A DNA stretch of 64,000 bases from Uranotaenia lowii (taxonomy: Eukaryota > Arthropoda > Insecta > Diptera > Culicidae). Positions 44,553 to 54,352 of the stretch are shown one piece after another. The number at the start of each line of letters is the position of its first letter. Within the stretch, counting starts at the first letter, position 1. The DNA lies in contig NC_073692.1 of NCBI RefSeq assembly GCF_029784155.1, forward strand, positions 335,243,131-335,307,130. Direction: 5' to 3'. Position numbers and translations under genes: made by a program. The notes beneath the pieces are model-generated. The model had not been told where the DNA came from. It searched no databases and was given only the letters and a program-made list of their open reading frames with translations.

Positions 44553-45540
44553 TTTAAATGTTTAAGTCACCGTTGTTGTTATCTTCTCGTTTTTGGATTG
44601 ATTATTTTCGGTGATTCAATGAATTAACTGCCGTGTAGTTTACGTTTCGGTTTACTTATTTTATTTCAACCATCTTCAGAACTAATTTTATAAAAAATAA
44701 ACGGAAAAAAATGTTTTAATTAATTAATATAAACTTTCTCATCTTTCCTTTCTACTATCTTTCGCTTACACTAATAGCTTTTTTACACCCGCTGGGGCGG
44801 TCACATTGATTTTTTCTAGTCACTGTTGATGCTGCTGCTGCTGCGGCTCGCTGTCGACTGAATGTGTTCCGTTTTGCGATGTAGTTCCATTTCCTCTTTT
44901 TCCCGCAGCTTTTTCCACAGTCCGATGTACACGCTCGAGATGCCTTTTGTGTCCTGTTGGATGTTAACTGCACGATTCTCTCGCATCTTTATGTGTAGTT
45001 TTTCAGCTATCCGACGGTGTGTTGTATTTGGGATTCGTTCGAGAATTCTCGTTTTCGGGAAATCAAACACATGACCGGGGCCGTTTTCCAACGCATGCTG
45101 AGCTAGGCCTGTAGCTTTCTGTTTTAGACGCACGGTGGTTTCGTGTTGTTTGATGCGTTTGGCAAGAGTTTGCGACGTTTGTCCGATGTACTCATTTCCG
45201 CAAGCGCATGTGATGGCATAAACGACATTTGTTTGTAGCATGATCGGAATTGGGACGACACCGAGCCGCAGCAGCAGCAGCATCAACAGTGACTAGAAAA
45301 AATCAATGTGACCGCCCCAGCGGGCGTAAAAAAGCTATTAGTGTAAGCGAAAGATAGTAGATAGTAAAGATGAGAAAGTTTATATTAATTAATTAAAACA
45401 TTTTTTTTTCCGTTTATTTTTTATAAAATTAGTTCTGAAGATGGTTGAAATAAAATAAGTAAACCGAAACGTAAACTACACGGCAGTTAATTCACTGAAT
45501 CACCGAAAAAAATCAATCCAAAAACGAGAAGAAAAAAAAA
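44553..45540 (-). mobile_element. Short Penelope-like retroelement unit with inverted flanks
   Basis: About 290 bases at each side are near-exact inverted copies: TTTTTGGATTGATT...GACTAGAAAA-type on the left, the reverse at 45257-45530. Between them lies a minus-strand GIY-YIG endonuclease. The flanks carry CTGAAGATGGTTGAAATAAA followed by CCGAAACGTAAAC in the right copy (45434-45475), with the inverse in the left copy. That pair resembles the core of hammerhead-type ribozymes described in Penelope pseudo-LTRs. The reverse transcriptase is absent. The insertion has a 10-bp target duplication and an A-rich right end. Confidence 0.78.
44816..45286 (-). CDS. Penelope-type GIY-YIG endonuclease domain (ORF without RT)
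   Basis: The 156-codon frame has VVYAITCACGNEYIGQTSQT at residues ~21-40, LAKRIKQHE next, then ALENGPGHVFDFPKTRILER and HIKMRENRAVNIQQDTKG. This is the GIY-YIG nuclease fold of Penelope-like elements. It includes the CxC of their extra zinc-binding motif, the Arg/His after YIG, and a late Glu that is probably catalytic. In full elements it follows an RT and nicks target DNA for integration. Here the RT is missing. Both protein ends (MMLLLLRLG and SSSINSD) are read from the two inverted flanks, so the start and stop are partly accidental. No disabling stop lies in the domain itself. Whether it is expressed is unknown. Confidence 0.8.
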   Translation of the reverse strand: MMLLLLRLGVVPIPIMLQTNVVYAITCACGNEYIGQTSQTLAKRIKQHETTVRLKQKATGLAQHALENGPGHVFDFPKTRILERIPNTTHRRIAEKLHIKMRENRAVNIQQDTKGISSVYIGLWKKLREKEEMELHRKTEHIQSTASRSSSSINSD

Positions 45541-46474
45541 TATTGAAATCAGAAATCAATTGACCGTCCGAACCCCCGTTTATAAATTTTGACTCGATCA
45601 TCGCAGATCGGTGGCCTCTTTTGCGAAATTTGATTTCTGAAATCTATTGCCCTTCCCTCAAAACTCCTGTGTGCAAAACAATCCATTGCATAATAACATC
45701 AATATCGCAAGAAAAACAGTGAAAAGTTAATATGGACGATCCCTTTGGCCGACCCCTGACGAAAAAATTGGATATTTGGAATTATTGTTCTTCCTTAATT
45801 ATACCTATGTAAAAATTTTCACCTCAATCCGATGTATAATAACGTCAATATCACAAAAATAGTGAACAGTCAATATGGACGACCCCCTTGATTGGTCCCT
45901 TACACAAAATTTGATACCGGCAATCAATTGCATGTTCCTAAAAATATCCGAGCAAAAATTTTCTTCTCAACCCGATGAATAATAACGCAACTATCGCAAA
46001 AATAGCGAACAGTTAATACGGACGACTCCTTTGGCTGACCCCTTACACAAAATTTTATACTGGCAATCGATTGCCCGTCCCTAAAAACATCCGATTGCAA
46101 ATTTTCTTCTCAATCCGATGAATAAAAACGTCAATATCGCAAAAATATTGAAAAGATTATATGGACGACCCCTTTTGCCGACCCCTGACCCCAAATTCAA
46201 TACCTCAAATCGATTTCTTATCTTTTAAAACCCTCATGTTCAATTTTTTTTTCACGATCCGACCAAAAACAACGTCAATAACGCGAAAACAATATTTGTC
46301 TTGTATGGACGACCCCCTTCAGAAGGGCTCAAGCAAAATTCTGATAACATTTTTCATCATTCCTGGCCCTAATGAACATCCACGCCAAATTTCAGACCTC
46401 TAGCTCTCAAAACGACTGAGTCTATAGAGGACAAACAAACAAAGAAACCTGCTTTTTAAATATATAGATTTAAA

Positions 46475-46483
46475 TGTAGGTAG
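46475..46483. repeat. 9-bp SINE target-site duplication (TGTAGGTAG)
   Basis: Repeated exactly at 46685-46693 on the other side of the SINE. The inner GTAGGTAG then serves again as the duplication of the next element (46686-46693 and 48172-48179). Confidence 0.8.
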
Positions 46484-46684
46484 GCGACTTGTGATATAGC
46501 TCAGTTGGCAAGTCAGTTGCTTTCTGAGCCAATATCCGTGAGCTCGAGCCCAAAAGTAAATATCGATCACAATTGTACCGGATAAGTTTTTCAATGAAAG
46601 TCCGCCAACTGCATCGTTGATATAAGTCGCGAATGACATAAAAATGTAAAAACTCCTATAATCGAAAAAATAAAAAAAAAATAT
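46484..46684 (+). mobile_element. tRNA-derived SINE, copy 2 (complete)
   Basis: Carries TATAGCTCAGTTGGCAAG (A box) and GTGAGCTCGAGCCC (B box) with normal tRNA spacing. A tRNA-unrelated body (ACAATTGTACCGGATAAG, GTTGATATAAGTCGCGAATG) and an A-rich tail follow. It is flanked by a 9-bp duplication. Transcription would be by RNA polymerase III from the internal boxes, with mobilisation by a LINE. The eroded sibling is at 22670-22860. Confidence 0.82.
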
Positions 46685-46693
46685 TGTAGGTAG

Positions 46694-48171
46694 CAGGGCC
46701 GTAGGAAGAGCCGACTTATTGGGGGGGTTTTTGTGACTGATTTTTAACTATGTTTTTTTGCCCAACAATGCACGAAACTTAGTTGATTTGAACATAAAAT
46801 AAGCTTTTTTTAGGAGAGCCTTTCATTTCTTAAAAAAAAACTTATTCTGAAATCAATTCAAACAAGCCCAATCTTCGAAACTATTTTGCAAATTCAAAGA
46901 TTTAACCTTTGATAAAAATAAGTAAAATTTTTAAAAAAGTAAGAGAAATCATCAGATTTTCGGATTAAATTTGCTTGATGCAAACTAGAACCAAATTTAT
47001 GATTGCAGTTTGAAATTTGGCTTTAAAAAACTGCAATAAACACATTGCGAACCAAATATGAGTTATCTCGATTTTTTTCGCTTACCGCTAGTATGTTCCA
47101 TTAAAAGCATAAATAAAATTTTATGAATCTAATAGTAAAATCTCATTCAACAAAATTTAACAAAACACTTCCCGTTACTCTAATATATTAAATAATTTTC
47201 ATAAAGAATCAATTCTATAATGAAAATCCTGTGGATGAATTTTTAAAATAAAATGATCTTAAAATTTAGTTACAAGCTAAATCTTTTTCTGAATTTTCAA
47301 TCTGCATTCGGAATCTGAATTCTGAGCCTGAATTCAAAAATAGCGCTTTAAATCTGTATCCAAATTTCGATACGTTTTCTGAAATTTCCAAAAATAAGTG
47401 ATTTCCAAATCTTATTCCAGATGAGAATTTTGAGAGAAAAGTTTTAGAGCCCTCATTAATGAATCTATTATTTAAATTCTATAGTTCAGGTTAAATCTAA
47501 ATTCACTGTTAAAATTATTTATTTCAAATCTATATTGTGAATCTGAATTAAAATATGAATTTCAAATAATCTGAATCTGAGTTTTCAATTTTGCATTGAC
47601 GTTTCGAAGCTTTAAATTTTTGAATGTTGTGTATGAAATTAGTTTGAGAGCTTCGAATTTGAATATAATTTTTTTTATCTTTTTTAAAATATTCGGAAAC
47701 TATATTCAAAATATTGAAAACCCTTGTGATCTCGAATATCTTGATTCAAATATGATATGAAATGGATAACCAAACCGAACCAAAATTACAACGCAGCTTT
47801 CCCGTTCTAATTTTTATGATTATAACTGAAAATCATCAATCCTGAATTGGATACAGAAGCCAACATACGAAAATAGGTATTCAATTTTGGATATGGGAAT
47901 TATGGAATCCGTGAAATGGGTCTAATTCAATTGAAAATGTTTTATTCAGATCAGAAAATTTTGAAAAATTTTAGCAGAATTTTGATCTTGGGATGGGTTT
48001 TTGAGGTTTTGGCATTAGTTTAAAGTCTAAGTTCCTCTTGATTAACATTACTCTATTATCATAATTTGGTGCTGAATATAAAATTTTGAGTGAATACTTC
48101 GCTTACTTTTTTGAATCCTCATGGGGGGTTTAACCCCCAAACACCACGCCCCCTCCGTTCCTACGGCCATG
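46694..48171. mobile_element. 1.5-kb hAT-like element of the GGCCGTAGGAA family, complete copy
   Basis: Ends CAGGGCCGTAGGAA and TTCCTACGGCCATG are inverted copies, flanked by exact 8-bp GTAGGTAG (46686-46693, 48172-48179). An 8-bp duplication with a CAGGG tip fits the hAT superfamily. The subterminal blocks are G- or C-rich (TTGGGGGGGTTTTT; ATGGGGGGTTTAACCCCC). The interior is AT-rich, full of GAATCTGAATTT-type words, with no transposase. It shows the empty site of the TTAA MITE present in copy 1. Confidence 0.82.
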
Positions 48172-48179
48172 GTAGGTAG

Positions 48180-48825
48180 GCATTCATAAAATTCATTTTG
48201 GCATAAATATTCTTTAATTAGAGTAAAAAAAATGTTTTTGCTGAAAATTCTTTAAGGTTTTTTATGAATAAAACAAATTTTTTTTTGATTAATTGATGTG
48301 CACTCAATGCGAAAATCATGAGGGTCATTACCACTGGATAAATAACAAAATAAGAAAACACAAAGGAAAAGTTTAAATTTACGGAAAGCGATTTTGTAAA
48401 ACAAACTTTTTTAAAGTTTCCAACTCTCTCGTTTCAGTTAGAACAAACCAATAATGAGATTAAAATGAAAAACATAATCTCAGAAAACAGCATCAAATAA
48501 AAATCCAAATATGAGGAACCGATTGACATTATTGACTTCAAATTTGTAATTGTTGCACTTATGCCCCTTCAGCTCTAAATTTTTCTTTTATAACTTTTTT
48601 TTGTTTCGAGGGAAACAGCATTTTTTGTGTCTGTTTTTTAGTAACTGATTATAGAAGACTGTGACGTTGTGAACTCAAATAATTTTTCAGATTTAGTGTA
48701 TCACCTCAAGTTTTAGTGAATTGGCGTGTGATTTTTTTAAATTAATTTTTTTTGAATAAAATCGATATTTCATATCTGCTAGAATCATAATCCAACATGA
48801 AAAAAAAATCATATTTTAATATATG
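48180..48825. other. AT-rich intronic sequence
   Basis: No gene or repeat border recognised between the hAT-like element and the LINE. Confidence 0.4.
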
Positions 48826-48838
48826 TATTTATGTCGTT
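48826..48838. repeat. 13-bp LINE target-site duplication, left
   Basis: TATTTATGTCGTT, repeated exactly at 53346-53358. It shows target-primed integration of the LINE and fixes both its ends. Confidence 0.92.
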
Positions 48839-49090
48839 TTTTTTTTTTTTTTAAATATATCTTTATTAGTACCAATTCATCATTACATTTATATTATATT
48901 AATACATTAAATAAGGTGTTCGGTTCAATAATGAACTTTCAGAGCCCTATAGTTTATTAATCACTATAATTTATTTATTTGAATTAATTTTGCTGAGTGC
49001 AATCATGTATTTTTATGTAGGAGAACATCCTGTAATGTCAAAAAATATTTTAAACTTACTACTAAAAACTAAAACTATCCTAAATTAAAA

Positions 49091-51748
49091 CTAATTATAG
49101 AGAGAACGAATCTCTGCGATGGAAGACTGCATCGATTTGCCTCTGAAGTTGGAGATGATTTTGTTGGCCATCTCTTCGATCGATTCAATGCCCGCAATCC
49201 GATGAAGATCTTCGGTGCTGTGCCAAGGTGGAAGCCGCAAAATCATTTTCAGAACCTTGTTCTGAATCCTCTGGATGGCCTTCTTCCTCGTCGCGCAGCA
49301 GCTAGACCAAATCGGAACTGCGTACATTATCGCTGGTCGGAATACCTGTTTGTAGATTAACATCTTATTTCGCAGACACAACCTGGATTTCCTGTTGATG
49401 AGAGAATAAAGAGATTTAGTATATTTATTACATTTAGATTGAATATCTTCAATGTGATTTTTAAAAGTAAGATTCCGATCAAGTGTAAGTCCCAGGTACT
49501 TCACGTGATCAGACCATTCTAATGAAACCCCATTAAAAGTTATGGAATGATTTTCATTAGGTTTTAAAAAATTTGCTCTTGGCTTATGGGGAAATAAAAT
49601 AAGTTGAGTTTTGGAAGCGTTAGGAGAAATTTTCCACATTTTCAAGTAATTCAAAAAGGAATTTAAATTTTGTTGCAATCTACTGCGTACCACCCGTAAA
49701 TTTCGACCTTTGGCTGAAAGCAAAGTATCGTCAGCAAATAATCTTCTACCTTTTCCTTCTGGGACATCAGGAAGATCAGAAGTAAAAATATTGTATAAAA
49801 TAGGCCCAAGTATACTACCCTGAGGGACACCAGCTCTAATGGGTATCCTTTCAGAGCATGAATTTTGATAGCTTACTTGCAAAGTTCGGCTAGTCAAATA
49901 ATTTTGAATAATTTTGGTGAGATATACAGGAAAATCAAATCGAGCTAATTTAGCTACTAAACCTTTGTGCCAAACACTGTCAAAAGCTTTTTCAATATCA
50001 AGAAGAGCAACACCAGTTGAATAACCCTCAAATTTGCTAGCGTTAATCATATTAGTTACACTCAAAAGTTGATGTGTAGTAGAATGTCCATGACGAAAAC
50101 CAAATTGTTCATCAGGGAAAATAGAATTCTGATTAATGTGAATCATCATTCTATTCAAAATAACTCTCTCAAATAGTTTACTTAAAGAAGGAAGCAAACT
50201 AATTGGTCGATAACTTGAAGGCTCTGAAGCACTTTTTCCAGGTTTCAAAATTGGAGTTACTTTGGCATTTTTCCATTTATTGGGGAAATAAGCCAAGTGA
50301 AAACATTTATTGAAGATTTTAACTAAAAAATTTAAAGTGCTTTCAGGCAACTTTTTAATAAGAATATAGAAAATCCCATCTTCCCCCGGGGCTTTCATAT
50401 TTTTAAATTTTTTGAAAATCAATTTAAGTTCATCAATATTTGTCTCACAAGAACTTTCAAACACAATTTGCTTAGAAAGAATATCATCAAATTCTAGGGA
50501 AATTTGAGCATCAATTGGACTTACAACGTTTAAATTAAAATCATGAGCAGACTCAAATTGTTGGGCTAATTTTTGAGCTTTTTCTGAATTAGTTAAAAGA
50601 AGTTTATCCCCATCTTTCAAAGTAGGAATTGGCTTCTGGGGCTTTTTTAGAATTTTAGTTAATTTCCAAAATGGCTTTGAGTAGGGTTTTATGTCCTCTA
50701 CTGCTTTAGAAAAATTTTCATTACGAATGAAATTTAAACGACGTTTGATCTCTTTTTGAAGGTCGCAATATATTAATTTCAAATAAGGATCCCTAGTACG
50801 TTGATATTGGCGTCGACGAATGTTTTTCAGTCGTATCAAAAACTGAAGATCATCATCAATTAAAGGTTGATTAAATTTATGTTCAACTTTAGGTATTGAA
50901 GCGGCTCTAGCATTGACTATTGAAGTTGTCAAATTTTCTACAGCCAAATCAATATCTTCTATTGAATTCAATGGAACGTTTACATCTAAATTACGTTCAA
51001 TAAAATTCATATATCGCTCCCAGTTAGCCTTTTGGAAATTAAAAGTTGATTTTAAAGGGTTTTCAATGGGACTTTGGGATAAAGAAAATGTGACTGGAAG
51101 GTGGTCTGAATCGAGGTCCGCATGAGTAACTAATTGACTACAATGCTCGCCTAAATCCGTTAGAACCAAATCAATTGTGGAAGGATTTCTAATTGAAGAA
51201 AAACAAGTATGCCCATTAGGATATTCAACAGTATAATAACCTGCAGAGCAGTCATTAAACAAAATATTCCCATTTGAATTTGATGAAATATTATTCCAAG
51301 ATCGGTGTTTTGCATTAAAGTCACCAATAATAAAAAATTTAGATTTATTTCTGGTGAGTTTTTGTAAATCTCCCTTCAAAAAATTTTTCTGTTCACCGCT
51401 ACATTGAAAAGGCAAATATGCGGCAACAATTATAATTTTCCCCATAGAAGTTTCTAATTCAATTCCAATTGTTTCTAAGACTTTTGTATTGAAAGAAGGA
51501 AGAAGTCTAAATTTGAGACGACTATTGATGACAATAGCTACACCCCCACCTTGTCGATCAAGTCGATCATTTCGCAAAATTTTAAAGAAAGCATTGCTTT
51601 TCAAGTTATTGTCTGGCTTTAAAAAAGTTTCAGTGATGGCAGCAATATGTATGTTTTGAGTTTTCAAAAATAAAAAGAACTCGTCTTGGTTAGCCAGCAA
51701 AGATCTAGCGTTCCAATTCATAATATTTAAACATCTATTTGGATCCAT
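49091..51748 (-). CDS. LINE ORF2: APE endonuclease and reverse transcriptase
   Basis: 885 codons, starting MDPNRCLNIMNWNARSLLAN. The endonuclease has NWNARSL (11-17), ITETF with E40, GDFNAKH (142-148), TIDLVLTDLG (191-200) and SDH (214-216), which nick target DNA. The reverse transcriptase covers roughly 450-715, with MKAPGEDG, ILKPGK, YRPISLLP, FGFRHGHST, LLDIEKAFD (583-591), AGVPQGSILGP (639-649) and the catalytic FADD at 671-674. The C-terminal part holds YLGLTLDRNL and a WSSCC segment typical of the Jockey clade. Length matches an intact family member, and no catalytic residue is missing. The start overlaps the end of ORF1 by 14 nt in another frame, so translation is likely by reinitiation or termination coupling. 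Confidence 0.95.
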   Translation of the reverse strand: MDPNRCLNIMNWNARSLLANQDEFFLFLKTQNIHIAAITETFLKPDNNLKSNAFFKILRNDRLDRQGGGVAIVINSRLKFRLLPSFNTKVLETIGIELETSMGKIIIVAAYLPFQCSGEQKNFLKGDLQKLTRNKSKFFIIGDFNAKHRSWNNISSNSNGNILFNDCSAGYYTVEYPNGHTCFSSIRNPSTIDLVLTDLGEHCSQLVTHADLDSDHLPVTFSLSQSPIENPLKSTFNFQKANWERYMNFIERNLDVNVPLNSIEDIDLAVENLTTSIVNARAASIPKVEHKFNQPLIDDDLQFLIRLKNIRRRQYQRTRDPYLKLIYCDLQKEIKRRLNFIRNENFSKAVEDIKPYSKPFWKLTKILKKPQKPIPTLKDGDKLLLTNSEKAQKLAQQFESAHDFNLNVVSPIDAQISLEFDDILSKQIVFESSCETNIDELKLIFKKFKNMKAPGEDGIFYILIKKLPESTLNFLVKIFNKCFHLAYFPNKWKNAKVTPILKPGKSASEPSSYRPISLLPSLSKLFERVILNRMMIHINQNSIFPDEQFGFRHGHSTTHQLLSVTNMINASKFEGYSTGVALLDIEKAFDSVWHKGLVAKLARFDFPVYLTKIIQNYLTSRTLQVSYQNSCSERIPIRAGVPQGSILGPILYNIFTSDLPDVPEGKGRRLFADDTLLSAKGRNLRVVRSRLQQNLNSFLNYLKMWKISPNASKTQLILFPHKPRANFLKPNENHSITFNGVSLEWSDHVKYLGLTLDRNLTFKNHIEDIQSKCNKYTKSLYSLINRKSRLCLRNKMLIYKQVFRPAIMYAVPIWSSCCATRKKAIQRIQNKVLKMILRLPPWHSTEDLHRIAGIESIEEMANKIISNFRGKSMQSSIAEIRSLYN

Positions 51749-53165
51749 GAGGGAATCGTAAAGTCATAATAATTTTGTTAGCATAATTAAAAGAAGTTTG
51801 GAAAGCTTCAAACATTGAATTTGCTTTCAACATAAGTTGCATCATTTCCATTAAATTTTGATGCAAAAATTTTAATTTTTCCTCAGTAATCTCACCCAAA
51901 TCAACAAAATTGTTAGAATCAGAAGAGGAAGGAGAAGAAAAAGTATTTGAATTTCGGGGATTTTCCCAAGCCTTCGCATGAACGTTGAGACTTGGTTTTT
52001 TCCCATTTTTATTAGTTAAACCTGAAGAGGGAAACCCATTTTCAACCACCTCTGAGAACGATAAACAACGAGTCTGGGGCGCAGAATCAGCCCAGGTAAC
52101 ATTAAAATCACTTCGGGTATTACCCAGCCGTGATTCCAATGTAGGCCGAGGCTGACTGCGAACAGGCAGGTTGTTTGCCGGTCTGACGGGTGTAGACGAA
52201 AAAGAGGAAGGAGGAGAAGAAACTTTTCTGGAAACTTTGGGGTTTTTCCTAGAAGCAACAATTTTTGCCCTAACGGGACAATCTAGAGAATTCGAGGAAT
52301 GATTACCTGCGCAATTCGCACACTTAAAAAATTCTGTTTTTGGCTTATCACCACCAAAAAGGCATTTAGATTTTTCATGATCGAATGAGCCGCAAAACAT
52401 GCATCTGGCGTTCATTCTACAATTTTTAGTGCCATGACAAAAAGCTTGACAACGACGACATTGCGTAATGTTTTGTAAAAAATTGGTAGAAGATTTACGA
52501 AAAGGTTCGAATTTGACTCGACAATGAAACATAAGACGAGCCTTTTCAAGAATTTGCAAATTATTAACCTGATCCTTTTTAAAATGGATCAAATAAAGTT
52601 CAGGAGCAAAACCAACACTACTGGTATTATTCGTGTTGGTTCTTTTCCTCATTTGAATTACTTGAATTGGAGAAAAACCTAACAAAGAATTTAATTCAGC
52701 TGTGATCGCATCCGGTGTCTGATCGCCAGTGAGACCACGAAGTACAACTTTAAATGGACGATCACTTCTAGCGTCGTACGTAAAAAATTGGTGTTTTTTA
52801 TTATTCAAATAATTTAAAACCTTTTGAAAATCATTAAAAGATTCCGCCAATATACGAGCAGTTCCCCTTCGACCGATCTGAAAAGAAATCTTCACATCCT
52901 TGACGGAAGTGACGATTTCTTTTCGAAAGGCATTGAAGTCAGGAATCGTGACCGTTATTGGTGGAATCTTTTCGTTTTTAAGAGTATAAGAAGAAGAAGG
53001 TTTCTTAGTACTCTTATCAGAATTAAATATGAATATTTCCTCATCACCGATGTTATGAAGGACATCGAATGAATTGGAAATTTCAACTTTTTTGGGCGAT
53101 GGACCTGAATTAGGTTCGGCAATCCGTTTTCTTCCGGCCCTTGAGCCAGCCGATGACTTCCCCAT
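51735..53165 (-). CDS. LINE ORF1: nucleic-acid-binding Gag-like protein
   Basis: I place the start at 53165 (MGKSSAGSRAGRKRIAEP, 476 codons) because the 54 codons open upstream are hydrophobic 5' UTR-like sequence and the protein from this Met begins with the usual basic head. A basic region (1-30) is followed by a PRE_C2HC/RRM-like part (about 137-222, starting PFKVVLRGLTGD). Then come three zinc knuckles at about 236-296: CRRCQAFCHGTKNC, CMFCGSFDHEKSKC and CANCAGNHSSNSLDC. A Ser/Pro-rich tail and a C-terminal helical stretch follow. It would bind LINE RNA and form the RNP. Intact, with no frameshift. Confidence 0.93.
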   Translation of the reverse strand: MGKSSAGSRAGRKRIAEPNSGPSPKKVEISNSFDVLHNIGDEEIFIFNSDKSTKKPSSSYTLKNEKIPPITVTIPDFNAFRKEIVTSVKDVKISFQIGRRGTARILAESFNDFQKVLNYLNNKKHQFFTYDARSDRPFKVVLRGLTGDQTPDAITAELNSLLGFSPIQVIQMRKRTNTNNTSSVGFAPELYLIHFKKDQVNNLQILEKARLMFHCRVKFEPFRKSSTNFLQNITQCRRCQAFCHGTKNCRMNARCMFCGSFDHEKSKCLFGGDKPKTEFFKCANCAGNHSSNSLDCPVRAKIVASRKNPKVSRKVSSPPSSFSSTPVRPANNLPVRSQPRPTLESRLGNTRSDFNVTWADSAPQTRCLSFSEVVENGFPSSGLTNKNGKKPSLNVHAKAWENPRNSNTFSSPSSSDSNNFVDLGEITEEKLKFLHQNLMEMMQLMLKANSMFEAFQTSFNYANKIIMTLRFPHGSK

Positions 53166-53345
53166 GCTGGAAAGAAAAGAGAAAATATGAATAAAAGAAA
53201 ATGAAAATAATTTTAGCACTGAAAAGTGCTGATTGAAATACAGGTAAGGAAAAAATAAATAATGTAAAATGTTCCTGCAGGTACACAGCAACGATACGAT
53301 GCTCCGGCGTACGTGTTGACGGCTCAACGGTACAGATGGAAGTGA

Positions 53346-53358
53346 TATTTATGTCGTT
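53346..53358. repeat. 13-bp LINE target-site duplication, right
   Basis: Exact partner of 48826-48838. Confidence 0.92.
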
Positions 53359-53750
53359 ATTCGAGAAAGTGTTTGAGCATTTGTTATTGAAAATTTTAGC
53401 TCATTCAACAACTGTATTGAAGATTGCAAAACGCTTTGACTAATACTTTAAGAAATTTGAATAATTTTGTAATTTTGATTTTTCAAATTCTTAAAAATTC
53501 CTATATTTTGCAGTATTGAGAATGATTCACAGAAAGAACAACTCGAAAACTTTTCATGTGAAGACAAAATTATTCATGGTCTATGAGAAAATTAAATGTT
53601 GATCAAGCCTTTATTTTCTATATCTACGAATTGTTCTATAATTTTGTCTAAAAAGATCACAAATTTATTTAATGAATTTCCACCTATTTTGACAATTTAT
53701 CTAAAAAATGAGAGCAGATAGAAAAAATGCAAATTTCTAAAAATTAAGCT
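53359..53750. other. AT-rich intronic sequence
   Basis: Nothing recognised between the LINE and the TTAA-flanked MITE. Confidence 0.4.
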
Positions 53751-53754
53751 TTAA

Positions 53755-54350
53755 GCGGGGGGGGGGGGGGGGGGAGGGGCTAACACTTTCAAAAAATCGA
53801 TTTTTTTTAATTTTCTTATTGTAAAACATTTCAAGAATGTTGTGTCAAATTTTCAAGTCAATTGAAGCAAAACTGTATAAATTATAGGCCTTTATCTCCT
53901 CCTATCTAATACTGCAAGAAAGCAAGAGCAGAAACTTCAAACGCGTTTTTCTCGAAAGCACATTATTAAAGTCCGTGGACATCGTCATTTGAAAACTACT
54001 TATCCGATTCTTTTCAAATTTGGAACATACATTCTACATATAAAATACCAGACCCCAACGTTTTTTTTTTATTTTGGGGAAATTTTAAAGATAAAAAATG
54101 GCGGATTTTTTCGTGAAAAATCGTAGTTTTTACTTCAAACAGCCACAAAAATTTCATAATTTTTTTAAGTTAAATAAAATCGTTGGGGTCCAGGAAAACA
54201 TCTATTGAAAATATTTTGCTCTGATTTTTTGACTTCAAATGATTCTGTGCTGAGATACAGTGTCCACCGCAAATCCTGTTTCCTAAAAGGCATTCTCAAA
54301 AGTGCTCCGTCACCGGCTCATTTTTCAATATTTTTCTACGAAAAAATTAC
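53755..54350. mobile_element. TTAA MITE, second copy, left piece
   Basis: Inverted relative to 28233-28961. It starts after TTAA (53751-53754) with a run of about 18 G. It matches the intact copy through CTAACACTTTCAAAAAATCG, GGCCTTTATCTCCTCCTATC, CAGACCCCAACG and GATACAGTGTCCACCGCAAA, and stops at GAAAAAATTAC, where another element begins. The remaining piece resumes at 59014. Confidence 0.88.
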
Positions 54351-54352
54351 TA

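Larger units (their letters stand above)
44257..46469 (-). mobile_element. Helitron-like (HINE-type) element, copy 2, interrupted
   Basis: Inverted relative to copy 1 (21230-22533). It begins ACTAGCTGATCCCATACG and ends AGTCTATAGAGGACAAACAA through AAATATATAGATT. The tandem units with GACGACCCC and AACGTCAATATCGC recur from 45590 to 46330. A 988-base Penelope-type insertion (44553-45540) splits it; without that it is about 1.2 kb, close to copy 1. No Rep/helicase frame. Confidence 0.6.
48839..53345 (-). mobile_element. Complete Juan/Jockey-type non-LTR retrotransposon
   Basis: A 4.5-kb unit on the minus strand: 5' UTR from 53345, ORF1 53165-51735, ORF2 51748-49091, a ~240-base 3' UTR and a poly(A) tail (seen as T's at 48837-48852). 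It is bounded by a perfect 13-bp duplication. Both frames are open and overlap by 14 nt. A complete 5' end and an undecayed duplication suggest recent insertion. Juan elements are the mosquito branch of the Jockey clade; the assignment is from ORF layout and motif resemblance. Confidence 0.92.

Noticed and set aside
46484..46560. Functional tRNA gene
   Set aside because: A and B boxes are present, but the acceptor and anticodon stems do not form, and a SINE body with tail and target duplication follows.
53165..53327. N-terminal 54-codon extension of LINE ORF1
   Set aside because: Hydrophobic and unlike the basic head of the family; MGKSSAGSRAG is the better start, and the extension is 5' UTR read open by chance.
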